From the NCBI GenBank assembly GCA_947652605.1, contig OX393579.1, forward strand, positions 51,280,970-51,344,969: DNA of 64,000 nucleotides, written 5' to 3'. The notes under the pieces are model-generated. The model saw nothing but the letters and a program-made list of their open reading frames with translations. It searched no databases and had not been told where the DNA came from. Source of the DNA: Elmis aenea. Its lineage: Eukaryota; Arthropoda; Insecta; Coleoptera; Elmidae. The position numbers and the translations under genes are program-made. Within the stretch, counting starts at the first letter, position 1, and each line of letters begins with the position of its first letter. Positions 11,889 to 22,742 of this stretch are shown piece after piece.

Positions 11889-12000
11889 TGTTACAATCTT
11901 CGTTTCCGGGTTTGGAACCGCGTTTTCTTTGGTTACGTGTTGACGTTTCGACCATACTGTCTTGGTCTTTTCCCATCCCAAGAACGAAGATTGTAACATC
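11889..12000 (-). mobile_element. Possible Penelope-type relic with hammerhead-like motif, in a 17-bp inverted repeat
   Basis: Perfect 17-bp inverted repeats (ATGTTACAATCTTCGTT at 11889-11905 and its complement at 11984-12000) enclose a GC-rich core. Read on the minus strand the core contains GACC...GGTCGAAACGTC, matching the stem II, GAAAC and GTC part of hammerhead ribozymes typical of Penelope-like retroelement terminal repeats. The other core box (CTGATGA) is represented only by a poor match, GGGATGGGA. No Penelope coding sequence is near. The assignment is tentative; the inverted repeat itself is certain. Confidence 0.4.
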
Positions 12001-12140
12001 ATTACAAATGTTTGAATTATTTAGGTGTATCATTATTGATGGAAATTTAATGCTTTGTGATGATAACCCAAAGCTTTTTTTATAAACCTTACCAAAAAGC
12101 TACATAAAATGATACATAAGTATACCAACATGTTACATAA

Positions 12141-12353
12141 TAGGCCGTTTACACACACGGTTTTGCACATGGTTTTGCTGCTTAGGTTTTGCATATGTGC
12201 AAAACCGTGTGTGTAAACGCCAATTTATTGACCTTGGTTTTACACAAGTGAATCTAGCGCTGCTAGATTTCTTGGTTTTTAAAACCAAGCCACAAAAACA
12301 GTGTGTAAAACCACATGAAAACCATCTGCAAAACCGTGTGTGTAAACGGCCTT
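12141..12353. mobile_element. Harbinger-like miniature element, GGCCGTTTACACAC family
   Basis: 213 bp with ends AGGCCGTTTACACACACGG and its complement, flanked by TAA at 12138-12140 and 12354-12356. The interior contains repeated GGTTTTGCACATG-like units in both orientations. The overlapping 101- and 77-codon frames on opposite strands are by-products of the palindromic composition. A second copy is at 22743-22924. Confidence 0.8.
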
Positions 12354-12356
12354 TAA

Positions 12357-13121
12357 GATGTACTGACATTCTACATAAAAAAATATCAAAATGCTGTATA
12401 CAAAATACCAACGCAACTGATAAAAAATAATAATGCAACTCGTAGGACTACAGCTGATAAAGATATACGACTCTTGAAACTGGTGTTACATTTAGACTTA
12501 AACTAAGTATTAATTTAAAATTGAACTGAAACATTTTTTGTCCATCACATTTCTCTTTCCATGAATTATTTCTTGAAGTTGTGTATACAACTCGATGCTG
12601 TTTTATTTTAACAATTTTCCTGTCTTTTTCAAGAACTTTATAAGACCAAGATTAGTCAGTTGTGATGGATGACTCGAGAATAATTTTTTATTGTTCCCTA
12701 CGCTTTATATCCAGTGTTGTATGCAGACGACCATTAATATCTCTTATTCAACATTCACTGCCGACATTTGTCGTTACCATTCTCAACCTTAAAGTATATA
12801 AATTTAAAAGTATTCTGTGCTGTTACACAAACGTCTCTCACGTTTGTCAAATAAGGCGGTTCATTTTTATTCTGATCCACATTCGGCTTATTGATTGACG
12901 GGTGGTTGTCACTGAGAAGGAAAAAATGTAACGAAATTTTGCTTACTGTGTCATGCTACTCTGTGAACAAGGCGGGTTTTATAAAATACCGATATTTTTA
13001 ACTTTAACAAGTTGTTTAAAACTAGTATTTCTTCCAACTGAAACTATTGTTGTCAATGAGATCTAACCTAGATGAGAAAATAATTTATTTCTATAAAATG
13101 CATGGAAATTGTTTTTGAAAA
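12357..13121. other. Unrecognised stretch
   Basis: Contains a 78-codon frame (12662-12898, +) without recognisable features. No repeat termini apart from the 19-bp tail of hairpin H at 13122-13140. Confidence 0.35.
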
Positions 13122-13143
13122 TAATGCACGAGTTATATTTTGT

Positions 13144-14392
13144 GAGTAAATTTCCTTCACCTTACCAACCTTTCAAATTAAATGTATGTTATTTGAAATT
13201 TTACAAGTGCTGTCAGAGTGGTGCGTCAGTGGTGTGGTTTAATCGTTTAATCTATATTAAAGTAACGCTACTGGTCGCCGAAATTCGTCAAAAAAATATC
13301 AAGACCAAAATATTTAATTTCCTCTCCAAATTTATATTTTCGACCAATCACAAACTCAGATTTCTTGGAAACGACCAGTAAACGCATGAAAATCTGTTAA
13401 TAGCGAAAAGTATATTATCAGTAGTAATATAACAAGTGCATTGAAAATTATCGATAATTTTTGGTAAATATGCCCGAATGCAAGTTAAGCTGAAAAAATC
13501 ACGATTTTTTCAGCTTCAACTTGCATGAGTGAAGATTTGTCAAAAATTATAGATTATTTCCAATGCACGAGTTATATTTGTCAGAAAATTTCCTTCACCT
13601 AACCTATCTGTCAAATTAAAATGTTGTTTAATTTAGATAAATTAAAGTATACCTACTACTTACTGCGATTGTTATTATTAATAGATCATTTATAAATAAT
13701 TTTTAATTCAAGAATTATAGTTTAACAAAAATTAATGAACCAAATAGTATTTAGGTACATACATAATCTGTTATGTCAAATTTTACAAGTACCTATTGTC
13801 AGAGTGGTGTGTCAGGGGTGTGGTTTAATCTATATTAAAGTAACGTTATTGGTCGCCGACATCTGTCAAAAAATTATCAAGACCAAAATACCTTATTCCC
13901 TCTCCAAATTTATATTTTCCACCAATCAAAAACTCAGATTTCTTAGAAACGACCAATAAACGCATGAAAATCTGTTAATTGCGAAAAGTAAATTATCAGT
14001 GTATGATAGTGTATGATTATGTTTATTGGCCGTTTAAAGGAAATCTGAGTATGTTATTGTTCGAAAACGCAAATTTGACAGGAGGATCAACTCCTGGCAG
14101 AGGAATGTAAAATTATAACCGTGTAATATTGCTCCTATTGGTAGTCTCTAAGAGATTTAAGATTAGTGATTGGTTGAAAACGCAAATTTGACAGGTGAAG
14201 GGAATTTTCAGTGTGTGATTATGTTTATTGGTCGTTTCTAGGAAATCTGAGTTTGTTATTGGTCGAAAACGCAAATTTGACAGAGGAATGTAAAATTATT
14301 ACCGTGTAATAATGCTCCCATTGGTAGTCTCTAGAAGATTTAAGATTAGTGATTGGCTGAAAACCCAAATTTGACAGGTGAAGGAAATTTTC
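13144..14392. mobile_element. Compound fold-back element B (arms duplicated in tandem)
   Basis: Terminal inverted repeat GTAAATTTCCTTCACCT...AGGTGAAGGAAATTTTC. The left arm unit occurs twice (about 13144-13411 and 13580-13990), recognisable by GTGTGGTTTAAT, ATATTAAAGTAACG, TGGTCGCCGA and CTCTCCAAATTTATATTTTC. The right, inverted arm also occurs twice (about 13997-14211 and 14210-14392), each with TTTATTGG, CGCAAATTTGACAGG and CTAGAAGATTTAAG-like blocks. Hairpin H (13428-13576) sits between the two left units. The 90- and 74-codon frames inside are shadows of the repeat. Truncated copies are at 52194 and 57411. Confidence 0.7.
13428..13576. mobile_element. Hairpin element H, copy 1
   Basis: About 150 bp with ends TATAACAAGTGCATTG and CAATGCACGAGTTATA and an internal inverted repeat around GCTGAAAAAATC/GATTTTTTCAGC. 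It is nested in element B. A second copy at 52037-52186 and a 19-bp tail at 13122 show that it travels with B. Confidence 0.65.
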
Positions 14393-15039
14393 AATATAAT
14401 TGTGTAAGCTTTAATTAAGCACTTTGATTTAACGACAACGCTAGTTTTCTCGTTAAATCACTTTGTGACTCTTAAAAATAAGCGAATTCTAAGTCACGAA
14501 GCTTTAGAAATAAATCACCCTGTATTCTAGTTTAGTGCACATATCGATAAAAATTTATTTCTTACTTTTCATTAACTCTCTTAATCGTTCTGCAGAAATG
14601 AATTTCTCGCAAGTACGACTCGTTAAATAAATGGCACACATTAATTTCAAACCGAACTGAGTTACGCAGGACAAAATTACTTGGAAGCTCATTAATAATT
14701 CTAAATTTAAAAAATTGTTATAACTCTGTCACATACTATTGCTTGCTATCTTGTTTTTCCTATAATAGGTACGATTTCTCCAAGTTATTAATTATACTGC
14801 AGCAAGTTACAGTTAATCGTTATTCAACTTGTCCGTCTATATAACTATTGACAGGAATAAATCAACTTTTACTAGGCTATTTAATCCTGGAAATATATCA
14901 ATATATCAATAATACGTTATTTTTACTGCGTTACTTTTACGTAGAAGTAGACAGCGTTAATAGTTATAAAGTCCTACGCGTTTGGTCGTATTAAATATTT
15001 ATTTGCACATTGCCATTAACCACTAAGGAGCTTGCTAGC
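14393..15039. other. Unrecognised AT-rich stretch
   Basis: Includes an imperfect inverted pair GATTTAACGA/TCGTTAAATC near 14425-14460. No terminus or frame of note. Confidence 0.4.
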
Positions 15040-15700
15040 CTACGCAAATATTTTATTTGGGCATAATAAATTTTTACAAGAATGTATAAACAGAAGAAAT
15101 AAACAATTATTTGAATACCATATTTATATTTTTGTAAATCTGGAAGCTGATCCAGGTTATCTACTGTTTGAGAGACCCTTATTATTAGGCCAAGTTTGGG
15201 CATATAAAAGTTTTACAAGAAAATATAAACAAAAAGAATAACAAAATAACTTGTGTTCTATTTAAGATTTTTATAAATCTTGAACCTGATTTAGGTAATC
15301 AACTATTTCAGCGTCCCTTATTATTAGACCAAGTTTGGGCATATAAAAGTTTTACAAGAAAATATAAACAAAAGGAATAAAAAAATAACTTGTGTTCTAT
15401 GTTAAGAATTTTATAAATCTTGAACCTGATTTAGGTAATCTACTGTCTTAGCGTCCCTTATTATTAGGCCAAGTTTGGGCATATAAAAGTTTTACAAGAA
15501 AATATAAACAAAAAGAATAAAAAAATAACTTTTGGTCTATGTTAAGATTTTTATAAATCTTGAACCTGATTTAGGTAACCTAGTGTCTTAGCGTCCCTTA
15601 TTATTAGGCCAAGTTTGGGCATATTAAAGTTTTGCAAGAATAAATAAACCAAACGAATGAAAAATAACTTGAATATCATATTAGGATTTTTATAACTCTT
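15040..15700 (+). repeat. Tandem array, about 140-bp period, nearly five units
   Basis: The phrase CAAGTTTGGGCATA recurs at 15191, 15330, 15470 and 15610 (spacings 139, 140, 140), with a diverged first unit about 136 bp earlier. Each unit carries GTCCCTTATTATTAGGCC, AAAGTTTTACAAGAAAATAT and TATAAATCTTGAACCTGAT. The middle units are most alike and the outer ones diverged, the usual signature of unequal exchange. Short frames (15032-15241 + and 14991-15203 -) are by-products. Confidence 0.85.
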
Positions 15701-16478
15701 GAAAAAAAAAATGTAACTAACCTTTAACCTAACCCTGTAAGTGGTTAAGTTTAATTAAAATTTATGATTTAATTTTATAGTTAATAGTTTGTAAAAGTGT
15801 TTTTCTTTGCAGATTCAATTCAGTTTAAAACTTTGTAACTTTGTATTAATTAAACTCACTACGTAGCTCTAATGATTCAAACGCCAAGTTTTTTTTAAAG
15901 CGAATCATCTTGCATAACATTACAACTACTACTTCCTTCACATAGTAAAAATAGCAACCAAATGTCAAGTTCGAACAGGCGTAAGAATTGAAGCGTATCA
16001 AATTGCACCTGCATAATCGCGTCCCTCGTTCCAGCAGGATTATTATAGCAGGAAACGGCCTGATTAGAGATCTCCTCCTTTATTGTTGCTATTTTGCATT
16101 TCAAACGCATTTTAAAACATGTATTGTGCTCCGCGAGTAATTGAATTTAAAGCCGATGTAAATCTTGAGTTATGAACTTCTACAATACTTATTAAAATCG
16201 GAATTGACAACAATGGGAACTTGTACGTAATACGAATGGATTTTTTTAAATACCGGTAAGGCGATAATGGTGCAGGTGGAATTGCAAAGAGATAACTTTT
16301 TCGTTTTGTTTGAAGTACTGTGAACTGTAGAATGTACTTAGAAATTCATTAAACCATAAAATATGCAATCGTGCAAACTAAACTTGTAATTTATTTTGTG
16401 GATTTACTCTCTTGCACTTTTGAACACTTGATTTAAGTTTGTCCTCTATGCTCTATGTATTTTAAATAGATAAATTAA
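15701..16478. other. Unrecognised stretch
   Basis: A 71-codon minus frame at 15895-16110 shows no domain. Bases 15900-16110 are slightly GC-richer. No repeat partners seen. Confidence 0.35.
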
Positions 16479-16796
16479 CAGGGTGTTTCTTAAATATTGC
16501 CAAAAACTTCGGGAGGTAATTCCTTATCGAAAATAATGGGGGCTTTTATATAATTTTTTCTTAAGACATCTTTCGAAGTTACACCCTCCTAAAGAGGAGC
16601 GGTAAAATTAGGTTTTTATTTTATTTCTCAAATTTGGATAAATGTAGGAGAATGACATTTGGTAGATGTTGTATGCTTATTGAAAGGTTTCCCATAGTAA
16701 TATTTTTAATTATCTGTCACCTTTACAAGGGGCTGAAAAGTAATTTAAAAGTTTATTCAATTATTTTTTCAATATCATTTCTTTTCATAAATGATA
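16479..16796 (+). mobile_element. One arm of a CAGGGTGTTTC element
   Basis: Starts CAGGGTGTTTCTTAAATATT and is homologous, inverted, to 39640-39925 for about 290 bp (shared ATAAATGTAGGA, CCCATAGTAATATTTTTAAT-like and GGGGCTGAAAAGT). It abuts the next palindrome at 16799 with no second terminus, so it was truncated before or by that insertion. Confidence 0.7.
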
Positions 16797-16798
16797 TA

Positions 16799-17466
16799 CA
16801 GGGTGTAGACTCGGATCACGCAACATAGCGATTTCAATGGTAAAATTTTAAAAGTCGAATTCTTGCTCCGCTAATTATTTTAGAAAAAAAGTGCAACTAC
16901 GTTTTTTGTAGAGAAAAAAATTCTGTATCCATAAATGTAATCAATATTACTTTTTCGTTTTCCAATAACTGAAAATTATGCAAATTAAAAAACGTGTTTG
17001 GACAGAAATCTGTAGTGCCTTGGAATTATGGTATGACAACTGCCCAGCCTAATGTCACTTATACTGTCACTTTGACGCGAAATTCATTCTTAATTATCCT
17101 TTATATTTTATCAAACCTTTATTTTACACAATTAGTTATGTTTTCATTGCAAGATATAATAAAAATGATAATTAAGAATAAACTTCAAACGTCAAAGTGA
17201 CAGTAAGTGTTAGTAAGATGGGCAGTTGTCGTAGCATAATTCCAAGGCACTACAGATTTTCGCGAAAACGCGTTTTTTAATGTGCTTATTTTTCTGTTTT
17301 TGGAAAACAAAAAAGTAATATTGATTACATTTATGGATACAGAATTTTTTTCTCTACAAAAAACGTAGTTGCACTTTTTTTCTAAAATAATTAGCGGAGC
17401 AAGAATTCGACTTTTAAAATTTTACCATTGAAATTGCTATGTTGCGTGATCCGAGTCTACACCCTG
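16799..17466. mobile_element. CAGGGTGTAGAC palindromic element
   Basis: 668 bp, TA-flanked (16797-16798 and 17467-17468). The arms run from CAGGGTGTAGACTCGGATCA inward through CTCCGCTAATTATTTTAGAA, CTGTATCCATAAATG and TAGTGCCTTGGAATTATGGT, all repeated in reverse in the right arm. The central spacer near 17130 is AT-rich. Non-coding; the 68-codon frame at 16994-17200 lies in the hairpin loop region. Confidence 0.85.
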
Positions 17467-17521
17467 TATAAGTAGTAAGTAAATTCAGTAGTACATTTTT
17501 TATTATAAGAAATTTATACAA

Positions 17522-17650
17522 GATAAATGTATTTGCAGTTGTTTAACAATAAAATTTCTATTGACGAAAATAGTAATGATTTTGAAAGAAATTGCAAGTA
17601 ACATGTTTGAACATAAAAATACCATTTTTGAAATCGTTAACAGCTTTAAC
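17522..17650 (+). repeat. Dispersed repeat D, copy 2
   Basis: Partner of 1881-2015, same orientation, diverged by several substitutions and small indels. Confidence 0.6.
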
Positions 17651-19017
17651 TCATTTTTCGCAAAAAGTTACTTATTACTTTCAAAGTGTTACTGGTTCTA
17701 ATGTAGTGGAAAAAAGTGCTTGCTATTATGAATTTAAAATCTTCACAATTGCATCACGTTTATGCTACATAACGTACAATATTAGTAAGCATATAACTGG
17801 TTTAAATTTATTTTTGACAATTTTGCAAAGTGTAAAAAGACGAAATACCAAGTTGAACTAACTGATAACTCGGTAGTTTTTTTGACATTTTTGGTCCACG
17901 TTGAATATTGAATGCCGCTTTGCTGTTACGATTTGTGTTAATAAAAAGTAGTACAATTTTTATCGTTGAACACATGTGTAGACCGATACCAGTTTAAATT
18001 ACATTAGTATCAGATTGGCGGTCCACGGTATTGTCGTGTACATTTCAATAGAGGAACACATTTTAATTTAAATTGTAAAGTTTGCTTGTGCTTTCATTAG
18101 ACAGTTACATTAGTGAGTGTAGTAAACAGAGAATTGTAAAGAAGTTAGTAATAAATAAGAAATAAAAATCCGAGAGAAGTGATTTACCAAACAGCTGAAG
18201 TACTCAATTGGCGCAAGAGGTGACTATTGTGGATATGGAATTACGAAAAATATTAATTACATTTAAGTGAGTTTCTAAAGTTATGTAAGGCGTAAGGCCC
18301 AAGAAAAAGTAAAACTTACCAAACGACTTTTTTAAAAGACAAATAAAGTACCTACCTATTTTGTGTTCATGTAGGTACGTTTTGAAGCATCAGAAAATTT
18401 AGTTGAAAATTTACGAATTATCTAATAATTTACTTCATACAAAATTACTTCATACAACATTAGTTAATTTATATAGCATTTTAATTAATTATTTTGCCTC
18501 TTTATTGACTGTGGATCGTTTTATAAAACTATATAGCACTTGAATTGTGTATAAAGCAATTCCATATAGCATTCAATGTTTCTGTAGAGCAAATAATTTG
18601 TTTCCATTATAAATTAATGAGTGGTTTAATGCAGATTTTACTTTTAATGAAAGACACTTAACGATGCACGAAAATTAACATATGCCTCTTAAATATGGGG
18701 GAACCGTGTTGTGCCTGTTATTTATTTTGTTATGGTTGGTCGTATTGATCGTAAGGTGAGATAGTGCATTTAAATTTTTTTTTATAATTGCTAATTCCAA
18801 ACTTTATAAAGTAATTTTAGTTTAAATACACGCGGCTTGTCAGGTTATATCGTAAATGGGAATCTTAATTAAGTGAAGAAAAAACTGCATAAGTTGCAAG
18901 TTTAATCGAAGAGAATTAAGTATAAACTGTACGTAAATATGTTTTAAACCAATAAGACAGAACTTTTTTAGTTCATGATGTTTTCAGAGTAGTATAAGTT
19001 TTGAATGTCGCCGAATA
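17651..19017. other. Unrecognised intronic sequence
   Basis: Contains an 89-codon frame straddling 17592-17861 with no recognisable motif. The rest is AT-rich without termini; one phrase ACCTACCTATTTTGTGTTCA near 18350 is unremarkable. Confidence 0.35.
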
Positions 19018-19019
19018 TA

Positions 19020-19763
19020 CAGTGTGTCCAAAAGCTATGGAATATGCTATATATCTCAGTAAATATCCACTTTAGGGGAAATTTTTTGAATAAAAGTTGT
19101 TTGGTACTTAGTTTTCCACCATAAGACAAAATTTAAATATTTTTCCTTCGAATAATAAAAGCGCAATGAAAAACAATTGAATTTTTTTAAATGGCAAGGT
19201 ACACCTATATTATACTCATTTGATAGAGATTTTTTTTGGATGGGGTCACCTTAAAAATGAAGTTTATGCTAAGAGGCTGGAGAATATCGAAAATTTAAAT
19301 GATCGTATTAGAAAAATTACACTTAAAATGGTTGGGAATGTTATAAACGGGTTTAAAAACTGAGTTTATCATTGCCAAGCTGTAAATGGTTTACAGTTTA
19401 AACACTTACGGTAAATTTCGTCAAAAAAATTTAGTTCTTATGATGTTTTTGTTGGAAATAAATACTAATCAATTAAAATAATTTTTGCATTTTTCTCAAA
19501 AAGTTGCTTAAGTAAGGGTACTAAAGTTTAGCATCAATGAAAAGAAAAAAAAATTCTCTATCAAATGAGTATAATATAGGGGTATCTTGTCAAAAAAAAA
19601 CAGATGGTTTTCATGGCGCTTTTGTTATTCGAAAAAATAGAAAGCTAGAAATTTGTTTTATGGTGGAAAACTAAGTACCAAACAACTTTTATTCAAAACA
19701 TTTTTCCCTAAAGTTGATATTTACTGGGATATATAGCATATTCCATACCTTTTGGACACACTG
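19020..19763. mobile_element. CAGTGTGTCCAAAAG palindromic element
   Basis: 744 bp flanked by TA. Ends CAGTGTGTCCAAAAGCTATG and CATACCTTTTGGACACACTG. Arm identity includes AGTTGTTTGGTACTTAGTTT. The terminus differs from the others by CAGTGTG in place of CAGGGTG, marking a separate subfamily. No coding sequence. Confidence 0.85.
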
Positions 19764-19765
19764 TA

Positions 19766-20772
19766 TGTGTTTTTGTTATGGAAAACGGAATTTGAAAAGT
19801 AGCATTTTTTTTTCATGTCTTTAGATGGTTTTTTACGCGGTGATCAACTTTTTTACTCTTCATACTTGTTGATACTTTTAGGAACAACAATCTATTGGGT
19901 TGTATAGCGTTGTATTGGGAATTTTATTGCTTACTTATTGGTGTACAATTCTAAAATGTGCCTTGGAAAAACAAATTCTCTATCGTCTAAAAAACATTTG
20001 AATAGGTATTCAAAAAACAAAAGCCACCGTTCGATTCCTCAAATTCCATTTGATTGAATAATTGATTTCTTAAATATGTTTTTAAGTACAGAAGAGAAGG
20101 AAATAAGAAAATAAATTTTCGGATTTTGTCCGATTATTTTTGGAATGTATCGGCTTATCTTAAATCTGAAAAGATTAAAAAAACTAAATTTACTGACTTT
20201 GTTGCTCTTGACTTCCTAGATTATTCATATTTAGAAAATATAGTTAAACACTCCGTAGAAATTAAACATTGTTGTGAAAATGTTTATATTTTTAAAGAAA
20301 AGCGCTTGTAATATGCATTTCTTTTATATTTTTATTTTAATCTGATTTGAACTTGGTAAAATTTCATTAACTGTCTCATGAAATATGATTTTTTTCCGAC
20401 GGTTTGTTTGCCAAATTGCTCTCGTTTCGCGTATTAAAATAACGAAGTTTATTGCTTGTTCAGAAATTTACTTTTGTAACTAAATTCAATTTTGTCGTTC
20501 AACATAATTTTCTCTAATGGGTTCTAAATCACAAACGGGGCTTTCGAGTAAGATGGGGCGGGTCTTCTTGTACAAACAATTATGTCGAATCGTCGACTTC
20601 ATTAGTTTGCATGGAGATTAAACAAATGACTGTATTTTAATGTCAGTCGGATAATTTTAGCAATTTTTACAGGCTTTTAAACTTTGGCTTTTGATGTTGA
20701 GTTAAACGACTGTTTTTGAATTTGACGAGCGTTTGTGGAAGAAATTTAATTTGCTCAACAAGTGAAAACATA
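19766..20772. other. Unrecognised intronic sequence
   Basis: A 61-codon frame at 20126-20311 (+) has no recognisable domain. Nothing else of note. Confidence 0.35.
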
Positions 20773-20898
20773 TACAGGGTGCACCACGACCCTGAGATTC
20801 TTCGATAGCTCCTTTATTAATAAAAATATCAAAAAATGTTTAATACAAATATTGTGCGAACCTATTTTCTACATAACCTAAAATTATTTTCAAATATA

Positions 20899-20958
20899 CA
20901 GGGTGTTTCGTTTGACCGGCACATATAAAAATTTAATTTTTTTAAATAGAACACCCTG
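20899..20958. mobile_element. 60-bp TIR cassette in left arm
   Basis: CAGGGTGTTTCGTTTGACCG to the terminus AACACCCTG, flanked by TA on both sides: a complete pair of termini only 60 bp apart. Its mirror is at 22492-22551. Confidence 0.75.
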
Positions 20959-21199
20959 TATATTTTTACATTTTTGGATTCCTCTTTAAGTTTACTTTAA
21001 AAAATGTATAAGGTTATATGGGTCTTAAGTCAACCGTTTTCGTAAAATTTACATTTTTGTGAAAATTTTGAGCGATACAGCACTTTCAATTTTTTTTTAC
21101 ATTAAAGTTATTTAAAAAAGCAGTAAAATTTCGTTTAAAATTGAGATTGACAATAGATTAATTAACACTTTGCGCTAGCTACATTTTAAAAATATTATA

Positions 21200-21277
21200 C
21201 AGGGTGTTTTTTACGCTTGGTCAAACTTGTGAAACTCTAAACATCGATAAGTCATTTTTCTTAAATGCAACACCCTG
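21200..21277. mobile_element. 78-bp TIR cassette in left arm
   Basis: CAGGGTGTTTTTTACGCTTG to GCAACACCCTG with TA at both sides. Diverged copies of this cassette and its flanks occur at about 46862-46937. Confidence 0.75.
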
Positions 21278-21597
21278 TATATTTTTACATTTCCTTGTAG
21301 AGAATTTAATTGTCTTTCGAAATTATTAAGCATGTCCTATACCTAAAGTTAATATTTTTCGAGCTTTCTCGATTTTTATTAGTATTACTAAGGCAATTAA
21401 AATATTTTAAAGTCGGTCATGGACGTAAGTCGTAATTTTTCAAAGAATTTTTTAACAAAATAATAAAAAGAGCTGCAACTTTAATTTTAGGCTAAAAATG
21501 TACCCCATTTTTCCGAAATTTATCGTATAAATTGTTCAAGAATATGTTCATGTTCTACGCACAGCCGTAGACGTTGTCTGAAAGACTCTAGCACCCT

Positions 21598-21801
21598 TTA
21601 TAACATTTCGGGGGTTATACCATCAAAAGCAACACGAATCCTGTTCTGCACATCGTCAGCAGTTGTTGGGGGGTCTTGATACACTTGTTTTATGGGTCCC
21701 CACAAAAATAAATCTATAGGGGTAAGATCAGGTGACGTAGGTGGCCAGGAGATTGGTCTACCTCGCCCTATCCATCTATTAGGATATTCTGTGTTCGACA
21801 A
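21598..21801 (-). pseudogene. Mariner-like transposase, C-terminal catalytic fragment
   Basis: The minus-strand frame contains GRPISWPPTSPDLTPIDLFL followed by WGPIKQVYQDPP, and ends FDGITPEML. The pattern WPPxSPDLTPxDxFLWG is the third-acidic-residue region of Tc1/mariner DDE transposases as found in many insects. Only about the last 65 residues remain; no N-terminal, HTH or first two catalytic residues are adjacent, so it cannot be active. Part of it is duplicated in inverse orientation across the palindrome centre. Confidence 0.85.
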
Positions 21802-22171
21802 CTACATTACTTGCTGTGTTGCTTTTAATGGTATAACCCCCGAAATGTTATCAAGAGTCTTTGAGACAACATCTGCGGCTGTGCGTAGAACATGAACAAG
21901 GATATAATTTTAAACAATTTATACGATAAATTTCGGGGAAAAGGGGTACATTAATGGACTAAAATTAAAGTTGCAGCTCTTTTTATTATTTTGTTTAAAA
22001 ATTCTTTGAAAAATTACGACTTACGTCCATGGCCAACTTTAAAATATTTTAATTGCCTTAGTAATACTAATAAAAATCGAGATAGCTCGAAAAATATTAA
22101 CTTTAGGTATAGGACATGCTTAATAATTTCGAAAGACAATTAAATTCTCTACAAGAAAATGTAAAAATATA

Positions 22172-22249
22172 CAGGGTGTTGCATTTAAGAAAAATGACTT
22201 ATTGATGTTTAAAGTTTCACAAGTTTGACCAAGCGTAAAAAACACCCTG
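22172..22249. mobile_element. 78-bp TIR cassette in right arm
   Basis: Mirror image of 21200-21277. Confidence 0.75.
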
Positions 22250-22491
22250 TATAATATTTTTAAAATGTAGCTAGCGCAAAGTGTTAATTAATCTATTGTC
22301 AATCTAAATTTTAAACGAAATTTTACCGCTTTTTTAAATAACTTTATTGTAAAAAAAAAATTGAAAGTGCTGTATTGCTCAAAATTTTCACAAAAATGTA
22401 AATTTTACGAAAACGGTTGACTTAAGACCCATATAACCTTATACATTTTTTAAAGTAAACTTAAAGAGGAATCCAAAAATGTAAAAATATA

Positions 22492-22551
22492 CAGGGTGTT
22501 CTATTTAAAAAAATTAAATTTTTATATGTGCCGGTCAAACGAAACACCCTG
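22492..22551. mobile_element. 60-bp TIR cassette in right arm
   Basis: Mirror image of 20899-20958, with near-identical sequence. Confidence 0.75.
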
Positions 22552-22742
22552 TATATTTGAAAATAATTTTAGGTTATGTAGAAAATAGGTTCGCACAATA
22601 TTTGTATTAAACATTTTTTGATATTTTCATTAATAAAGGAGCTATCGAAGAATCTCAGGGTCGTGGTGCACCCTGTATAACTCAACAGATTTTTTTTGCA
22701 ATGATTTTGTGATTTGCTTGATTATATTGTATTAATGTGTAA

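Larger units (their letters stand above)
20775..22675. mobile_element. Large palindromic mariner-like element with concentric termini
   Basis: 1901 bp between TA dinucleotides. The outer ends are CAGGGTGCACCACGACCCTG and its complement. The arms mirror each other from the ends to about 21640/21800. Inner CAGGGTG termini occur at identical distances from both ends: 124 bp in (20899 and 22551), then at 20958/22492, 21200/22249 and 21277/22172. The centre holds the C-terminal end of a mariner-like transposase gene (21598-21801) with part of it copied in inverted orientation at 21820-21890. The symmetry means the inner insertions predate the inverted duplication that made the palindrome. Confidence 0.9.

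Noticed and set aside
12133..12438. 101-codon minus frame as a gene
   Set aside because: Lies on a palindromic miniature element; the frame arises from repeated GGTTTTGCACAT words.
13109..13959. Two similar frames (90 and 74 codons) as a duplicated gene pair
   Set aside because: They are parallel translations of the duplicated arm of fold-back element B, as is 52240-52437.
15040..15700. CRISPR-like array
   Set aside because: 140-bp units with no distinct spacers, in a eukaryotic context; an ordinary tandem repeat.
21598..21895. Active mariner transposase gene
   Set aside because: Only the last 65 or so residues exist; upstream sequence is palindrome arm.
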